From positions 3,307,001 through 3,371,000 of the forward strand of contig NZ_JACHMH010000001.1 in NCBI RefSeq assembly GCF_014204915.1: 64,000 nt of DNA, written 5' to 3'. Shown here piece by piece: positions 62,680 to 64,000 of this stretch. The DNA comes from Crossiella cryophila (GTDB lineage Bacteria > Actinomycetota > Actinomycetes > Mycobacteriales > Pseudonocardiaceae). Position 1 is the first letter of the stretch. Every line of letters begins with the position of its first letter. Position numbers and translations under genes: made by a program. The notes under the pieces were generated by a model, which had not been told where the DNA came from, searched no databases, and saw nothing but the letters and a program-made list of their open reading frames with translations.

Positions 62680-63303
62680 TCAGTCGCCCTTGCGCTGGCT
62701 GATCATCGCGATCCCCACCGGCGGCAGCCCGGACGCGCTGGAGAGCAGTTCGCAGAACGCCTCCGCGTGCGCGGCCAGCTCGGTGTCCCGCGCGGTCCAG
62801 GACGCCCGTAGCTCCAGGTCATGGGTGCTGCTGGGCCCGGAGATGTCGCCGAAGCGGGCCGAGGAGGTCTGGGTGACCGTGCCGCCCAGCGCGGTGAAGG
62901 CCGCCCCGGACAACTCCAGCGCCTCGGTCAGCCAGGACCAGCCGACCGCCGGTAGCAACGGGTCAGCGGCCAGCTCGGTGTCCAGCTCCGCCCGGACGTA
63001 GGCCACTAGTCGCAGCACCCCGTCCCAGGCTTCGGCCCCGTCCGGATCGTGCAACAGCACCAACCGGCCCGTGGCCAGCTCCCCGGCCGGTCCGTTGGCC
63101 TCGGCGCTGAGGGCGAAGCTCCATGGGGCGAGACGTTGCGGGGCACGGACTTCGCCCAGCTCGACCTCGGGTCGTGGATGCATCGACCGCAACGCGGCAA
63201 CAGCCTGCCGGAACACCTCGGGTTCGCCCGATATCCCGGTCACGTTGGCGAACTCTAGGCCGCGCGGAGCGGGTGCGGCGGTAGCCACGCCGACGCCGGG
63301 CAA
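62680..63303 (-). CDS. DUF3000 protein
   Basis: 207 residues. The conserved '[41 protein letters not shown]' and '[32 protein letters not shown]' segments identify actinobacterial DUF3000 (Rv2680). Function unknown. Divergent from hemE with 35 bp between starts, a pairing kept across actinobacteria. Confidence 0.92.
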   Translation of the reverse strand: MPGVGVATAAPAPRGLEFANVTGISGEPEVFRQAVAALRSMHPRPEVELGEVRAPQRLAPWSFALSAEANGPAGELATGRLVLLHDPDGAEAWDGVLRLVAYVRAELDTELAADPLLPAVGWSWLTEALELSGAAFTALGGTVTQTSSARFGDISGPSSTHDLELRASWTARDTELAAHAEAFCELLSSASGLPPVGIAMISQRKGD

Positions 63304-63338
63304 GAGCAGTACCGAACCCGTGGGAACATGGGAGGGAG

Positions 63339-64000
63339 ATGACTAACGCTGCCTCGGTCTCGGCGCGTCGAGACCTTCCCGAAGCCCCGTTGCTGGTCGC
63401 CGCGCGTGGCGGCTCGCCGAGCCGGACCCCGGTGTGGTTCATGCGCCAGGCCGGGCGGTCCCTGCCGGAGTACCGCAAGGTCCGCGAGGGCATTCCGATG
63501 TTGCGCTCCTGCTTCATGCCGGAGCTGGTCTGCGAGATCACCATGCAGCCGGTCCGGCGGCACGGGGTCGACGCGGCCATCCTGTTCAGCGACATCGTGG
63601 TGCCGCTGGCCGCCGCCGGCGTCGACCTGGACATCGTGCCCGGCACCGGCCCCGTGGTCGCGAACCCGGTCCGCTCCATCCACGACGTGGAGAAGCTGCC
63701 GGTGCTCGACCCCGAGCAGGTCGCCCCGGTCGCCGAGGCGGTCGGGCTGCTGACCAAGGAGCTGGGCGAGACGCCGCTGATCGGCTTCGCCGGCGCGCCG
63801 TTCACGCTGGCCTCCTATCTGATCGAGGGCGGGCCCAGCCGCAACCACGAGCGCACCAAGGCGCTCATGTACAGCGACCCGGCCGCCTGGCACGCGCTGC
63901 TCGGCCACCTCGCCGACATGGCGCTGACCTTCCTGTCCGTGCAGGTCCAGGCCGGGGTGGACGCGATCCAGCTGTTCGACTCCTGGGCAGGCGCGCTCTC
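63339..64000 (+). CDS. hemE: Uroporphyrinogen decarboxylase, 3' end outside window
   Basis: 220 residues are visible and the frame is open at base 64000. N-terminal signature '[19 protein letters not shown]' (substrate-binding Arg), then '[21 protein letters not shown]', '[17 protein letters not shown]', and '[16 protein letters not shown]'. HemE converts uroporphyrinogen III to coproporphyrinogen III in haem synthesis. ATG 63339 follows GGAGGGAG directly. Confidence 0.95.
   Translation, partial: MTNAASVSARRDLPEAPLLVAARGGSPSRTPVWFMRQAGRSLPEYRKVREGIPMLRSCFMPELVCEITMQPVRRHGVDAAILFSDIVVPLAAAGVDLDIVPGTGPVVANPVRSIHDVEKLPVLDPEQVAPVAEAVGLLTKELGETPLIGFAGAPFTLASYLIEGGPSRNHERTKALMYSDPAAWHALLGHLADMALTFLSVQVQAGVDAIQLFDSWAGAL

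Overview
This is high-G+C chromosomal DNA from an actinomycete, most likely of the Pseudonocardiales (relatives of Crossiella, Kutzneria, Saccharothrix). The grounds are strong third-position G/C bias, many GTG starts, actinobacteria-specific DUF families (DUF3099, DUF3039, DUF7455, DUF4193, DUF3093, DUF3710, DUF3159, DUF3000), and a gene order from the sigA end to hemE that matches, from memory, the Mycobacterium tuberculosis Rv2703-Rv2678c block and the equivalent Streptomyces block. The genus cannot be fixed from the sequence alone. No rRNA, tRNA, transposase, integrase or CRISPR array was seen.

Layout. 0-5 kb: small conserved genes and a pseudouridine catabolism pair (psuG-psuK). 5-6 kb: a large non-coding repeat complex. 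6.4-15.4 kb: a secretion-rich region with a beta-helix protein, four tandem small secreted YvgO-like proteins, a GH29-GH3 glycosidase operon and a subtilisin. 15.4-21.8 kb: MerR/MFS, DJ-1, IclR, YihY/BrkB and a lone SF2 helicase. 22-27.6 kb: a second repeat complex, then a xylose-type ABC transporter operon (xylF, single-domain xylG, xylH) ending in a ROK regulator. 27.8-49 kb: the conserved core block (DUF7455, sigA, ppgK, suhB-like, Cei-like, DUF4193, DUF3093, dut, DUF3710, OB-fold protein, DUF3159, two TrkA proteins, a KimA-type permease, an RNA methyltransferase, dnaE, dxs), with two more non-coding repeat stretches. 49-55 kb: a two-component system, another repeat complex, a Tat-exported PHP protein, and an AraC regulator divergent from an NmrA-like reductase. 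55-64 kb: fadB-fadA, ribonuclease D, an orphan LuxR-type response regulator, an M19 dipeptidase, DUF3000 and the start of hemE.

The most unusual content is non-coding. A 22-bp sequence recurs in exact 22-bp tandem arrays at seven gene junctions (six between convergent genes, one between codirectional genes). At four of these (about 5, 22, 38 and 51 kb) the arrays surround a composite element carrying up to three very long hairpins, here called A, B and C. Copies at 5 and 38 kb are nearly complete and lie in opposite orientation; the 22-kb copy is truncated; the 51-kb copy is a relic that has lost hairpin A. Hairpin A differs between copies by paired changes that keep the stem intact, which argues that the folded form is maintained. 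The 5-kb copy also carries 15 perfect CCCCAA units where the 38-kb copy has about two. No gene that could mobilise these elements is in the window. This is the best candidate for an undescribed system here.
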